A stretch of 64,000 bases of DNA from Streptomyces sp. ITFR-16 (GCF_031844705.1 NZ_CP134609.1:558001-622000), one strand, 5' to 3'. Shown: positions 16,180-25,115, numbered from the stretch's first letter. Made by a program: numbers and translations. Notes: generated from the letters alone by a model not told the origin.

Positions 16180-17529
16180 CTAGCGCCCGTCGCGGCGCGC
16201 CCGGAGCAGGGCGTGGATCTTCTCGACGAGCACGTCGTCGTCGGCCGGCGGCTTGCCGGAGACCAGGGCGCCCAGGCGCTCGGCCGTCCCGAAGTCGTAC
16301 GCGCGCTCCTCGTCCTCGCCGGGGACCCGGCCGTACGCCCGGTCGGCGCGGAAGCCGACGGTCAGGTCCACGGCCTTGGCGATGAGCCAGGTGAGGATGA
16401 ACGAGAAGGCGAGCACGGACAGGATCGCGACGAGCTGTTTGCCGAGCAGCCCCCAGCCGCCTCCGTAGAACAGGCCCTCCTTGCCGCTGATACGGGCGGT
16501 GGCGAACAGCCCGACCATGATCAGGCCGATGAGTCCGCCGACCCCGTGCACCCCGACCACGTCGAGCGTGTCGTCCACACCGAACCGGAACTTCAGGGTG
16601 ATGGCGAAGGCGCACACCGCGCCGGTGACGAGACCGGTGACGACCGCGCCGAGCGTGTTGATCTCCCCGCAGGCCGGGGTGATGGCGACCATCCCGGCGA
16701 CGGCGGACGAGACCACGCCCGTCGTGGTGACCCGGCCGGTGCGCCACTTCTCCACCAGCGGCCAGGTGACCATCGCGCCCGCCGCCCCGAGCTGGGTGTT
16801 GAGGAAGGCCGCCGCGGCGGCGCCCTGATCGGTCAGCGCGGAGCCGGAGTTGAAGCCGAACCAGCCGAACCACAGCAGCCCGACCCCGATCACCACGAGC
16901 GGGATGTTGTTGGGCCGCTCCTCGGTGCGCGCGAAGTCGCGCGGCGCGCGCAGCACGAGCGCGACGGCGAGGCCCGCGACCCCTGAGTTCAGCTCCACCG
17001 GCAGCCCCCCGGCGAAGTCGAGTGCGCCGAGGTGCCTGACGATCCAGCCGTCCGGGTCGAACACCCAGTGGGCGACGGGGATGTAGACGATCAGCAGCCA
17101 CAGGACGACGAAGACGAGCCAGCCCCGCATCCGGGCCCGGTCGGCGATCGAGCCGCTGATCAGCGCCACCGTGATGATGGCGAAGCCCATCTGGAAGGTG
17201 CTGTAGATGTAGGTGGGGATGGCTCCGGTCAGCGTGTTCAGTTCGATCCCGCGCATGAAGACGTGGTCGAGGTTGCCGATCAGGCCCGCGCCGCCGACGT
17301 CGGGTCCGAACGCCAGCGTGTATCCGATGACCCACCAGACGAGCGTGCCGAAGGCCAGGGCGGCGAAGCTCATCTTGATCATCATGAGCACGTGCCGGGT
17401 GCGCACCATGCCGCCGTAGAAGAACGCGAGACCGGGCGTCATCAGCAGCACCATGGCGGTGGCGGCCAGCAGCCAGGCGGTGTCCCCGGAGTCGTACGCG
17501 GCCGGCATCGGCGCGGGAGCGGTGTTCAT
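16180..17529 (-). CDS. amt: Ammonium transporter (Amt family)
   Basis: A 449-residue ammonium channel with eleven membrane helices. Family signatures are MVLLMTPGLAFFYGGMVR near residue 35, the substrate-site segment around DFAGGLPVELNSGVAGL (here Glu and Leu replace the more usual VHxxSG residues), and VGVHGVGGLIGLIM with the His of the pore twin-His pair. The C-terminal cytoplasmic tail is acidic. It starts 37 bp after ureD on the same strand and is the last gene of the urease operon, so it probably recaptures ammonia leaking after urea hydrolysis. It is not next to glnK/glnD, so it is distinct from the usual nitrogen-control amtB locus. NNIPLV and WFGFNSGSAL are also well conserved. Confidence 0.92.
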   Translation of the reverse strand: MNTAPAPMPAAYDSGDTAWLLAATAMVLLMTPGLAFFYGGMVRTRHVLMMIKMSFAALAFGTLVWWVIGYTLAFGPDVGGAGLIGNLDHVFMRGIELNTLTGAIPTYIYSTFQMGFAIITVALISGSIADRARMRGWLVFVVLWLLIVYIPVAHWVFDPDGWIVRHLGALDFAGGLPVELNSGVAGLAVALVLRAPRDFARTEERPNNIPLVVIGVGLLWFGWFGFNSGSALTDQGAAAAAFLNTQLGAAGAMVTWPLVEKWRTGRVTTTGVVSSAVAGMVAITPACGEINTLGAVVTGLVTGAVCAFAITLKFRFGVDDTLDVVGVHGVGGLIGLIMVGLFATARISGKEGLFYGGGWGLLGKQLVAILSVLAFSFILTWLIAKAVDLTVGFRADRAYGRVPGEDEERAYDFGTAERLGALVSGKPPADDDVLVEKIHALLRARRDGR

Positions 17530-17565
17530 CGGCGGATACCTCGTGTGGGTGTGGGGGCGGGAGGG

Positions 17566-18525
17566 CTACGGCTTGCGCAGGTCGGGGGCCGGACGGCCGG
17601 TGAGCAGCAGCCGTGCGGCGTGCCAGGCGGCCCGGTGCGCCGCGGCCACCCGGATCGGGCTGTCGTCCAGCAGCCGCAGCCAGGCGCCGCAGTCGTGGGG
17701 CAGGACGCTCACCCCGTACAGGACGCCGAGCCCGGCGAGCGCCTCGTGCAGGGCGTCGGCGAGTGCGGCGGCCGGGACCCGGTCGGTGACGACGAAGAGC
17801 GAGGCGACATGGTCGTGCCCGGCGAACACCCCGGGGCCAAGGACGCCTTCGCCCTGTTCCCCGGGGGTGAGCCGCAGGGTGTCGAGGGCGAGCAGGGTGC
17901 CGTCGGGGCGGGTGACGCGCAGGTCGGTGGCGAGCACCCGGTAGGTGTGGCGTTCGCCCCGGGCGAGCCGTCCGGCGGTGAGGGTGTCACCGACCAGGAC
18001 GGTCGCGCCGGGTGCGACCGTGACCTCGGTGCGCTGGTAGAAGCGGGCGTCCTCGAAGGGGATGAGCGGGTCCGGCAGATACTCGACGTAGCTCCCGGCC
18101 TCCGCCGTCAGATGCACCCGCTGGCTCGCGTAGTCGTGCTCCATCCGGAAGACCTTGGTGGCGGCCTGGGTGGTCAGATGGACCTGGGTGTCCGGGCCGC
18201 AGCGGAAGTCCATCCGGTAGCGGTCGGCCTGGGCGACGCCGCCGCCGGTCGCCATCAGGTACACATAGCTCATGCCGGGCAGTTCGGGGTCGATCCAGAG
18301 CGGCCGCATGATCTGCAGCGGGGTCTTCTGGTAGCGCCCGACGAGTTCGGTACGCCCGCCCCGCACGGCGAACGCGAGATCCAGGATGCCGACCTTGGCC
18401 GGGGAGCCGGGTGCCAGCGTGTCCGGTACGGAGGCCAGGGCGGCCACCTCCGGGGGGACGCGGACCGGGGTGTAGTACTCCTCGGCGAGCCGGTCGGGGC
18501 GCGGCCGCTGCGGGGCGGGCGTCAT
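17566..18525 (-). CDS. ureD: Urease accessory protein UreD
   Basis: A 319-residue scaffold of the urease activation complex. YVYLMATGGGVAQADRYRMDFRCG is typical UreD (split here: GGGVAQADRY is the core), followed by HLTTQAATKVFRM and YLPDPLIPFEDARF. UreD binds apo-urease and, with UreF and UreG, guides nickel insertion. Its start is one base from the ureG stop codon. The N-terminal part (about residues 1-45) is Pro/Arg-rich and longer than in many homologues. Gene order G-D-amt at the end of the operon supports co-regulation. Confidence 0.92.
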   Translation of the reverse strand: MTPAPQRPRPDRLAEEYYTPVRVPPEVAALASVPDTLAPGSPAKVGILDLAFAVRGGRTELVGRYQKTPLQIMRPLWIDPELPGMSYVYLMATGGGVAQADRYRMDFRCGPDTQVHLTTQAATKVFRMEHDYASQRVHLTAEAGSYVEYLPDPLIPFEDARFYQRTEVTVAPGATVLVGDTLTAGRLARGERHTYRVLATDLRVTRPDGTLLALDTLRLTPGEQGEGVLGPGVFAGHDHVASLFVVTDRVPAAALADALHEALAGLGVLYGVSVLPHDCGAWLRLLDDSPIRVAAAHRAAWHAARLLLTGRPAPDLRKP

Positions 18526-18526
18526 C

Positions 18527-19147
18527 TCAGATCAGCACCTTGCGGCGTGACTCGAGGTAGCCGGCGATGTCCTGGATGCCGACCCCGGTCAGACAGTCGG
18601 TCAGGACGACGGGACGGTTGTCGCGGACCCGGTGGGCGTCGGACTCCATGACGCCGATGTCGGTGCGGACGTACTGCGCGATGTCGATCTTGTTGATGAC
18701 GAGCAGATCGGACTCGGTGATGCCGGGGCCGCGCTTGCGGGGCATCTTCTCGCCCTCGGCGGTGTCCAGCACGAAGAGGAAGAGGTCCACCAGGGCGGGG
18801 CTGAAGGTCAGGGTGAGGTTGTCGCCGCCGGACTCGTAGAGCAGCGTGTCGGTGTCCGGGAAGCGCTCCAGCATCTCGGCGCCGGCCGCCAGGTTCATCG
18901 TGGGGTCGTCGCGCACGGCGGTGTGCGGGCAGGCGCCCGTCTCGACGCCGACGACGCGCTCGGGCTCCAGGACCCCGGCCAGCGTGCGGCGGATGTGCTG
19001 GGCGTCCTCCTGGGTGTAGATGTCGTTGGTGATCACGGAGGGGCGGCGGCCGGCGGCGATCAGCACCGGTACCAGCGCCTCGATGAGGGCGGTCTTGCCG
19101 GATCCGACGGGTCCGCCGATGCCGACCCGAAGTACGTTGTCGTCCAT
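18527..19147 (-). CDS. ureG: Urease accessory GTPase UreG
   Basis: A 206-residue SIMIBI-class GTPase that powers nickel delivery to urease. The P-loop GPVGSGKT lies at about residues 12-19, the nickel-binding Cys-Pro-His is in VETGACPHTAVRDD, and the switch/base motif NKIDIAQYV is near residue 150. There is no His-rich N-terminal extension of the kind some UreG proteins use for metal storage. That matters because ureE is absent from the operon. GGGAG lies 5 nt upstream of the ATG. The gene lies 30 bp after ureF. Confidence 0.96.
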   Translation of the reverse strand: MDDNVLRVGIGGPVGSGKTALIEALVPVLIAAGRRPSVITNDIYTQEDAQHIRRTLAGVLEPERVVGVETGACPHTAVRDDPTMNLAAGAEMLERFPDTDTLLYESGGDNLTLTFSPALVDLFLFVLDTAEGEKMPRKRGPGITESDLLVINKIDIAQYVRTDIGVMESDAHRVRDNRPVVLTDCLTGVGIQDIAGYLESRRKVLI

Positions 19148-19177
19148 GGTGCTCCCTGGGGTGTCGTGGAGTGGTGG

Positions 19178-19924
19178 TCAGCTGGCGAAGAGGCGGGCCT
19201 CGGCCCGTTCGTGACGGCCCGACATGAGGTCGGAGGCGAACACGGTGGCGCCGACGTCGTCGAGCTCCCGGCGCAGCGCCGCCTCGACGGCCTCCTCGAT
19301 GACGGGGGCGGCGCCGCGCAGCAGGGTCTGGGTCGTCCGGTGGTCGGTCAGCCGCAGCCGCAGGGCCGCGCCCGCGAAGCTGACGCAGAACGCGAACAGG
19401 TCGGCGGCGACGGCCTGGCGGACCGGGACCCCGGTCGCCGCGTAGATGACCCCGGCGGCCACCGCCTGGGTGCCCGGAGTCTCCCGGCGTACGACCCGTC
19501 CGAAGTGGTCGGCGATCTCGGGGCGGCCGAAGACCTCCTGGCCGAGGTCCAGGAGCTGGCGGCCGGTCCGGGTCGCGGCCTGGCGCATCTCGCGGCCCAG
19601 CTTGGTGGCGAAGAGGTGCTCGTCGATCCGGACGACGGTGTCGGGATCGCCCGCCGCGGTCGCCCGGTGGGCGAGGGCGAGCGCGGTGGCGTCGGCGGGT
19701 CCGACACCGTGCAGCAGCAGGTCCTCCAGCAGCGCCGCGACCGTGCCGGGGCCGACGGCCCCGGCCTGCGCGAAGCCCTCCAGGCTGTGCGAGAGCGTGT
19801 AGAAGCCGCTCGGGAACGCCGAGTCGGTCAGCTGGAGGCTGACCAGCAGGGGTCCGAGGCCCGTCCCGGCGGCGGTCCCCGCAGGGGCCGGTTCGCCTGC
19901 GATGTCGCCCTCCTTGCGGTACAT
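19178..19924 (-). CDS. ureF: Urease accessory protein UreF
   Basis: A 248-residue all-helical urease chaperone. LQLTDSAFPSGFYTLSHSLEGFAQAG near residues 30-55 is the family hallmark (core PSGFYTLSHSLE). The C-terminal half has QAVAADLFAFCVSFAGAALRL. The length is normal. The ATG at 19924 is 6 bp after the ureC stop, with no strong ribosome site, so translation probably depends on ureC. The N-terminal 20 residues are Ala/Gly/Pro-rich. UreF forms a complex with UreD and UreG on apo-urease. Confidence 0.93.
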   Translation of the reverse strand: MYRKEGDIAGEPAPAGTAAGTGLGPLLVSLQLTDSAFPSGFYTLSHSLEGFAQAGAVGPGTVAALLEDLLLHGVGPADATALALAHRATAAGDPDTVVRIDEHLFATKLGREMRQAATRTGRQLLDLGQEVFGRPEIADHFGRVVRRETPGTQAVAAGVIYAATGVPVRQAVAADLFAFCVSFAGAALRLRLTDHRTTQTLLRGAAPVIEEAVEAALRRELDDVGATVFASDLMSGRHERAEARLFAS

Positions 19925-19929
19925 CGGCC

Positions 19930-21654
19930 CTAGACCAGGAAGTACAGGTGGTTGAGGGGCAGCGTCTCGGCCGGGTCGATGGTGGCGACCTTGCCGTTGA
20001 GCGTGACCTTGAACGTCTCCGGGTCGACCTGGATGTCCGGGAGGGCGTCGTTGCGGATCATGTTGTGCTTGCCGATGGTGCGGGTGCGGCGCACGGGCAG
20101 GATGTGGCGCTCCAGGCCCAGTTCCTCCGGCACCCCGGCGGCGATGCCCGCCTGGGACATGAAGGTGGCGTGGGTCGCCGGGAGCGCCTTGCCGTACTGG
20201 CCGAACATCGGCCGGTAGATCACCGGCTGCGGGGTCGGCAGCGAGGCGTTGGGGTCGCCCATCTGGGCCCAGGAGATGATCCCGCCCTTGATCACCATCT
20301 TCGGCTTGGCGGCGAAGGAGTGGATGGGCCACAGCACGATGTCGGCGAGCTTGCCCTTCTCGATCGAGCCCACGTGGTCGGAGATGCCCGAGGCGATGGC
20401 CGGGTTGATGGTGAGCTTGGCGAGGTAGCGCAGCACCCGCTGGTTGTCGTTGCGCGCCGAGTCGCCCTCCAGCGTGCCGAGTTTGTCCTTGCAGTGGTGC
20501 GCGGTCTGGAAGGCCCGGGTGACGGACTCCCCGATCCGGCCCATGGCCTGCGAGTCCGAGGAGAACATGCTGATGACACCGAGGTCGTGCAGCACCGACT
20601 CGGCGGCGATGGTCTCGGCCCGCACCCGGCTGTCGGCGAAGGACACGTCCTCGGGGATGTCGTGGCTGAGGTGGTGGCAGACCATGACCATGTCCAGGAG
20701 CTCGTCCACCGAGTTCTTGGTGTAGGGCAGGGTCGGGTTGGTGGACGACGGCAGGATGTTGGGCTCGCCGGCGACGCGCAGGATGTCGGGGGCGTGGCCG
20801 CCGCCCGCGCCCTCGCTGTGGAAGGTGTGGATGGCCCGGCCGTCGATCGCGGAGCGGGTGTCCTCGAAGAACCCGCCCTCGTTCAGGCTGTCGGTGTGGA
20901 TGGAGACCTGGACGTCGTGCGCGTCGGCGACGTTGAGCGCGTTGTCGATGACGGCGGGGGTCGAGCCCCAGTCCTCGTGCACCTTGAGCCCGCAGGCGCC
21001 CGCCACGACCTGCTCGTTGAGCGCCTCCGGCAGGCTGCCGTTGCCCTTGCCCATGATGCCGAGGTTGACCGGGAAGGCCTCGGCCGCCTGGAGGAGCCTG
21101 GCGATGTTGTACGGGCCGGGGGTGCAGGTGGTCCCGTTGGAGCCGTCCGTGGGCCCGGTGCCGCCGCCGATGAGGGTGGTGATGCCGTTGGTGAGGGCCT
21201 GTTCGGCCTGTTGCGGGGAGATCAGGTGGACATGGGTGTCGATGGCACCCGCCGTGGCGATGAGGTGCTCCCCCGCGATGGCCTCCGTACCGGGTCCGAT
21301 GACCAGGTTCGGATCGACGTTGTTCTGTGTCTGCGGGTTGCCGGACTTGCCGATGCCGACGATGAAGCCGTCCTTGATGCCGATGTCGCACTTGACGACG
21401 CCCACCATGGGGTCGATGACCACCACGTTGGTGATGACGGTGTCCAGCGCGCCCTGGGCGGAGGTGGCCTGCGGGTCGGCGGCCATGCCGTCCCGCATCG
21501 TCTTGCCGCCGCCGTAGACGACCTCGTCGCCGTACAGGCCCTCGCTGTAGTCCTTTTCGACCTCGACGAGGAGATTGGTGTCGGCGAGGTAGAAGCGGTC
21601 GCCGACCGTCGGGCCGAACATGTCTGTGTACTGCTTGCGGGGCAGGATGGGCAT
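19930..21654 (-). CDS. ureC: Urease alpha (catalytic) subunit UreC
   Basis: A 574-residue dinuclear nickel hydrolase that converts urea to ammonia and carbamate. All landmarks are present: AIDTHVHLI (first Ni ligands), GLKVHEDWG (carbamylated Lys, about residue 224), [24 protein letters not shown] (Ni ligand His residues), the flap MVCHHL with the mobile Cys-His, and [10 protein letters not shown] (Ni-binding Asp region). The length matches bacterial UreC. Its ATG shares one base with the ureB stop (TGATG), so the subunits are coupled. No key residue is missing, so it should be active once nickel is loaded. Confidence 0.97.
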   Translation of the reverse strand: MPILPRKQYTDMFGPTVGDRFYLADTNLLVEVEKDYSEGLYGDEVVYGGGKTMRDGMAADPQATSAQGALDTVITNVVVIDPMVGVVKCDIGIKDGFIVGIGKSGNPQTQNNVDPNLVIGPGTEAIAGEHLIATAGAIDTHVHLISPQQAEQALTNGITTLIGGGTGPTDGSNGTTCTPGPYNIARLLQAAEAFPVNLGIMGKGNGSLPEALNEQVVAGACGLKVHEDWGSTPAVIDNALNVADAHDVQVSIHTDSLNEGGFFEDTRSAIDGRAIHTFHSEGAGGGHAPDILRVAGEPNILPSSTNPTLPYTKNSVDELLDMVMVCHHLSHDIPEDVSFADSRVRAETIAAESVLHDLGVISMFSSDSQAMGRIGESVTRAFQTAHHCKDKLGTLEGDSARNDNQRVLRYLAKLTINPAIASGISDHVGSIEKGKLADIVLWPIHSFAAKPKMVIKGGIISWAQMGDPNASLPTPQPVIYRPMFGQYGKALPATHATFMSQAGIAAGVPEELGLERHILPVRRTRTIGKHNMIRNDALPDIQVDPETFKVTLNGKVATIDPAETLPLNHLYFLV

Positions 21655-22142
21655 CAGCGCGAACCCTTCTTCTTTTCCTTGGTGGCCTTGGCAGGCTTGG
21701 CGGGTTTGGCGTCCTTGGCGCTCCTGGCCCCGCCCCCGGCCGCCCCGGCGCCCTTGGCGTCGGGGGCGTTCTGCGCGCCCTGGAAGCCGCGCTCGATGGC
21801 CCTGCGGACGGCTTCGACGCGTGCGGGATGGGAGGCGAGGCTGCCGTTGAGCAGCCCGCTGAAGCCGGTGAGCCGGCCGGTCCCGGCGTACGCGCACAGC
21901 TCGACCTCGCGCGAACCGCCGGGCTCGAACCGCACGGACGTCCCGGCGGCGATGTTGAGGTGCATCCCGAGCGTCTCCTGGCGGTCGAACGACAGCGCCG
22001 AGTTGACCTCGAAGAAGTGGTAGTGCGATCCGACCTGCACGGCCCGGTCGCCGGTGTTGCTCACGGTGACCTTCAGGGTGCGGCGGCCCGCGTTGAGCTC
22101 GATGGGGCCCTTGCCGTACAGATATTTCTGACGGAACGTCAT
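21654..22142 (-). CDS. ureB: Urease beta subunit UreB with lysine-rich C-terminal tail
   Basis: A 162-residue beta subunit of urease. Residues 1-105 are ordinary Ure[48 protein letters not shown] and FSGLLNGS. Standard beta subunits end near residue 100-105. Here about 55 more residues follow, rich in Ala, Gly and Lys (ending [20 protein letters not shown]), with nine Lys in the last 32. The tail looks disordered and has no matching domain; it may bind nucleic acid, metal or partner proteins, or be neutral. Its ATG overlaps the stop of the CbiX-like gene in an ATGA. Confidence 0.93.
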   Translation of the reverse strand: MTFRQKYLYGKGPIELNAGRRTLKVTVSNTGDRAVQVGSHYHFFEVNSALSFDRQETLGMHLNIAAGTSVRFEPGGSREVELCAYAGTGRLTGFSGLLNGSLASHPARVEAVRRAIERGFQGAQNAPDAKGAGAAGGGARSAKDAKPAKPAKATKEKKKGSR

Positions 22143-22993
22143 GCGATGCTCCTGATGGCTCGGTCCGCTCCATCGGCGGACGGGTGGCGGTGCGTGTGCG
22201 CGGGGCCGTGCCCGTGGTGGTGGCCGGTGGCGTGGTCGTGGCCCTCGCCCGGCGGGTGGGTGTGCGCGTGGCCGTGGTGGTCGGCCGCGCCCAGCCCGGC
22301 CGTGACGCCGTCGTCGCCGTGCGCGCTCCAGCGCTGCCGGGCGCCGGCCACCCGCTCGGCCAGGACCCGGCGCAGGGCGGCGGCGGGCAGCAGCGGGCCC
22401 GCGGAGCCGGTCCCCGGCGAAGACCCGTCCGCCGGTTCCGCCGGTTCCGCCGGTTCCGCCGGGGCGAACGCGGCCGACAGCAGCGCCACGCGCTCCGCGC
22501 CGAGCAGACGGCAGCGGCGGATGCCCTCGGCCACATCCGGTTCGCCGCCGGTGAACGCCACCTCGACCGGGCCGCGCCGGCCGTAACGGCGCACGAGCGC
22601 GGCGATCCGGTACAGCTCGGCGTCCTCGAACGGGTCGCCGGACGGGGCCGTGACCAGCAGGGCGGACCCGGCGGCCACCCGCCCCGCGGCGGCGCGCAGC
22701 CAGCCCACGAGGTGCTGGGCGGTGCCGAACGGCTCGGCGAGCAGGGTGGCGCCGGGGCGGGCGCCGGGGACCGCGCGCAGGGTGCGGGCGGCGTCCGCGA
22801 CGAGCCCGGGGTCGCGGCCGAGCGTCATCGGGACGACCACGCACTCCTCGCCCCGGCGCCGGTGGGCCGCGATGCTCCGGAACAGGGCGCGCCCGTTGGG
22901 CACGACGCTCACCCCGGGGTCCACGAGTCCGTCCAGCGCCCGCCCGTACGCGGCCTCGTGGCCGCACACGGCGATGACGGCGGATCCGGCCAC
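22139..22993 (-). CDS. CbiX/sirohydrochlorin-chelatase-like protein with His-rich tail, embedded in the urease operon
   Basis: A 284-residue protein between ureA and ureB. The body ([56 protein letters not shown]) resembles the chelatase fold of CbiX/SirB proteins, which insert Co, Fe or Ni into tetrapyrroles. The similarity is by eye and moderate. A short [11 protein letters not shown] repeat (about residue 180-190) leads to a C-terminal tail with about 15 His in the last 55 residues ([25 protein letters not shown]), a likely nickel-binding store. Start GTG at 22993 is 3 bp after ureA; its stop overlaps ureB. With no ureE present, a nickel storage or delivery role for urease is a reasonable inference. 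Cobalamin synthesis is the alternative, but no cob genes are near. Confidence 0.72.
   Translation of the reverse strand: MAGSAVIAVCGHEAAYGRALDGLVDPGVSVVPNGRALFRSIAAHRRRGEECVVVPMTLGRDPGLVADAARTLRAVPGARPGATLLAEPFGTAQHLVGWLRAAAGRVAAGSALLVTAPSGDPFEDAELYRIAALVRRYGRRGPVEVAFTGGEPDVAEGIRRCRLLGAERVALLSAAFAPAEPAEPAEPADGSSPGTGSAGPLLPAAALRRVLAERVAGARQRWSAHGDDGVTAGLGAADHHGHAHTHPPGEGHDHATGHHHGHGPAHTHRHPSADGADRAIRSIA
22432..22462 (-). repeat. Three 9-bp tandem repeats within the CbiX-like gene
   Basis: CCGGTTCCG is repeated three times (22432-22458) plus a CCGG remnant. On the coding strand it encodes the AEPAEPAEP linker between the chelatase-like domain and the His-rich half. It is a slippage-prone in-frame repeat that can change linker length. 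Confidence 0.85.
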
Positions 22994-22996
22994 GGA

Positions 22997-23302
22997 TCAG
23001 CCGCCGATGGGGTCGTGACAGGACACCAGCTTGGTCCCGTCGACGAAGGACGCCTCGACCTGGAGCAGGCCCAGCATCTCCCGTACCCCGGGCATGGTGT
23101 CCGCCTCGCCCACGACATGGCGGCCCAGCTCCATGCAGTCCGCGACGCTCTTCCCGTCACGGGCCGCCTCGAGGATCGCCTCGGTGATCAGCGCGACCGA
23201 CTCGCTGTAGTTGAGCTTGAGGCCGCGTCCCTGGCGCTTGCGGGCCAGGTCGGCCACCACGTACACCAGCAGCTTGTCGATCTCGCGGGGGGCGAGGTTC
23301 AT
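22997..23302 (-). CDS. ureA: Urease gamma subunit UreA
   Basis: A 101-residue gamma subunit of standard length. [19 protein letters not shown] opens the family. [21 protein letters not shown] and [18 protein letters not shown] are diagnostic, and it ends HDPIGG. It is the first urease structural gene and follows the urea transporter by 36 bp. Separate ureA and ureB genes are normal in Actinobacteria, but the insertion of another gene between them is not. Confidence 0.96.
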   Translation of the reverse strand: MNLAPREIDKLLVYVVADLARKRQGRGLKLNYSESVALITEAILEAARDGKSVADCMELGRHVVGEADTMPGVREMLGLLQVEASFVDGTKLVSCHDPIGG

Positions 23303-23338
23303 CGTGGGTACCTTCCTGAGGGTGTGTCGGGGGCGGGG

Positions 23339-24370
23339 TCACTCGCTCCGGCGCAGGCGGGGCAGCAGGGGAACGGCCGCCAGCAGCGTCCAGGTGGTGA
23401 GGATGAACGGCCAGGTGAAGGTGTGGCCGCCGAACGGCTTGAAGAAGGAGGTCAGCGAGGCGGTGAGGCCGGTGCTGACCGCCGCCCCGAACAGGGCGTA
23501 GACCCCCGTCCAGACGGTGTCGGCCATGAAGACGGCACCGATGGCGATGGCCACGAGCACCGCGTTGTAGCCGTAGATGCCGTTGGCGATCAGGTCGGTC
23601 GGCGCGCCCAGTGCCCAGGCGGCGACGATCCCGGCGACACTGCCGGCGGCTGCGTAGAGCACCACGCGCGGCCCGGCGAAGGCGAGGCCGATGAGCATGA
23701 TCAGGCCGACGTACCAGCTCTCGACCAGGAAGACCTGCGAGACGTTGTTGAAGAACGCGTGCCACAGGTCGTGCCACGACAGTCCGGTGTCACCGCGCGT
23801 GGTACTGGCGACAGCGGCCGGGGCGCCGTGCCAGATCCGGTCGAAGGACGGGGCGCCCAGCACCATCACCCCGGAGACCAGGCAGAACGGGGCCGTCATC
23901 GGCGTGAGCCCGTACGGGGCGAGGAGGGTGCCGAGGGCCGCCATCAGAAGGGTGCACATGACGGCGCCGACGACGGTCAGGACATACGTGGAGGCGTGGT
24001 GGCCGAGCGAGGAGACGAGGGCGATGCCGGTCAGACAGCCCGCGAACCCCTGGAGGCCGAGCGCGATGCTTCCCCGGTCGACGGCCAGTGCGTAGGCGGT
24101 CGCGGTGGCGATGAGCGTGCCGAGCGTGGCGAACAGCCCCGTCTCCCAGCCGGCCGCCCAGAGCCCGGCGAGGATGAACGCGCCGGTCGGCAGGGCCGAC
24201 TGGAAGTCGACCTGCCCGACGCCCCGCAGGGAGGCCAGGAGGTACGCGGACGGCTGGCGGCTCTCCAGCCGCCGGACGATCTCCGGCTCGGCGAGGGGCA
24301 AGGCGGTCTCCAGCGACTCGGCAGATGAGATGCCGCTTCGCGGGGACGAGCGCGGCGATGGCCTACACAT
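23339..24370 (-). CDS. Urea transporter (UT family)
   Basis: A 343-residue urea channel of the UT/SLC14 type with about ten membrane helices in two homologous halves. Signature segments are GDTGLSWHDLWHAFFNNVSQVFLVE (core FFNNVSQVFL), PTDLIANGIYGYNAVLVAIAIG and HTFTWPFILTTW; each half has the pore-lining LP/NGIYGYN-like motif. It is the promoter-proximal gene of the urease operon and supplies urea. ATG at 24370 is chosen; the frame stays open to 24475, but the extra residues look non-coding. No good ribosome site precedes either start, so an internal start nearer the first helix is possible. Confidence 0.88.
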   Translation of the reverse strand: MCRPSPRSSPRSGISSAESLETALPLAEPEIVRRLESRQPSAYLLASLRGVGQVDFQSALPTGAFILAGLWAAGWETGLFATLGTLIATATAYALAVDRGSIALGLQGFAGCLTGIALVSSLGHHASTYVLTVVGAVMCTLLMAALGTLLAPYGLTPMTAPFCLVSGVMVLGAPSFDRIWHGAPAAVASTTRGDTGLSWHDLWHAFFNNVSQVFLVESWYVGLIMLIGLAFAGPRVVLYAAAGSVAGIVAAWALGAPTDLIANGIYGYNAVLVAIAIGAVFMADTVWTGVYALFGAAVSTGLTASLTSFFKPFGGHTFTWPFILTTWTLLAAVPLLPRLRRSE

Positions 24371-24512
24371 GCCATCAAGCCACGCAAAAGTGCCATTGTC
24401 GCGCTGAGTTGGATCCGAGTAGCCCACTCGGGTACAGGGCCCGCGCGTCCCGCACGCAGGGGCCGGGGAGAGCACCGGCGCCGCCCGCTACGGCGCCGGC
24501 GGGGGTGACATG

Positions 24513-24558
24513 ACCCGGCTCCGGCCCCTCCCCCTTCGGGGCGGAACCGGAGCCGGGT
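24513..24558 (-). terminator. Terminator downstream of the 58-residue small gene
   Basis: A perfect 12-bp stem (24513-24524 with 24547-24558) encloses a loop that contains a second CCCC/GGGG pairing. It lies 33 bp beyond the stop of the small gene and isolates it from the urea operon. Confidence 0.75.
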
Positions 24559-24591
24559 GAAGCACTCAGCCGTGACTCGGTCGACCGTGGC

Positions 24592-24768
24592 TCAGTCGAT
24601 GCCGGGCAGGATGTGCGGCTCGGCGAGGTCGTCCTCGTAGCCCGCCAGCCGGATCGGGGCGGACCTGGCCCAGACATCGATGTTCTGGAGCTTCTCGGGT
24701 CCGGGGGCAGGCTTTCCGCGCCGTTCGGCCGGCCGTTCGTCGTGCTTCGTCAGTTCTGGTGTCGTCAC
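24592..24768 (-). CDS. 58-residue small protein of unknown function
   Basis: A short gene with a very good ribosome site: AAAGGAG lies 6 nt upstream of GTG at 24768, and a strong terminator follows. The product has a charged, Pro/Lys-rich first half (TTPELTKHDERPAERRGK). The second half is more ordered: LQNIDVWARSAPIRLAGYED followed by DLAEPHILPGID. There is no signal peptide, membrane helix or Cys. The compact C-terminal block with Trp, Tyr and His resembles the architecture of a leader-core precursor peptide, but I recognise no RiPP class and no maturase is adjacent. It could equally be a small regulatory or partner protein. An in-frame start at 24822 is possible but has no ribosome site. 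Confidence 0.65.
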   Translation of the reverse strand: MTTPELTKHDERPAERRGKPAPGPEKLQNIDVWARSAPIRLAGYEDDLAEPHILPGID

Positions 24769-25048
24769 CGCGCACTCCTTTGTGTCGCAAAGCCCCGGGC
24801 GTCGCCGACGCCCCGGCCTCATTACCGGGAATCAGCTGCCCGTGCGGGGCAGGGGCAGGAACAGTTCGGTCGCGGTGGCGCCGGGTACGGGGCGGGACGG
24901 CGACTTGGTTGACAAGCCTGTCCCAGGACGGTCGAGGAAGGTTCGTGGACTCCTCGATGACGTCCGTTCACATCAGAGTAACCAAATGAGCGCATCCGTG
25001 CTCGATGGAACGTGTGCCATGGGTCACTTTCAGCCACCACATACCGAA
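24769..25048. other. Non-coding upstream region of the small gene
   Basis: About 280 bp with no supported gene. It should hold the promoter of the minus-strand small gene. I could not identify a convincing -35/-10 pair; the CTTG-gttga-CAAG inverted repeat near 24903-24915 is the only symmetric element I noticed. Confidence 0.4.
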
Positions 25049-25083
25049 AGGACCCGGCCAGAATCGATTTCCGGCCGGGTCCT
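25049..25083 (-). terminator. Terminator of the SDR gene
   Basis: An 11-bp perfect stem (AGGACCCGGCC, 25049-25059, with 25073-25083) and a 13-nt loop lie 33 bp downstream of the SDR stop codon. Confidence 0.75.
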
Positions 25084-25115
25084 CGGGGGCGCACGGACGC
25101 AGGGCGTCCGGGTGA

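Noticed and set aside
22430..22465. CRISPR-like or insertion-related repeat
   Set aside because: It is a 9-bp in-frame tandem repeat encoding a linker, without spacers.
24371..24475. Longer start for the urea transporter at 24475
   Set aside because: The extra residues are not transporter-like and no ribosome site precedes the codon.
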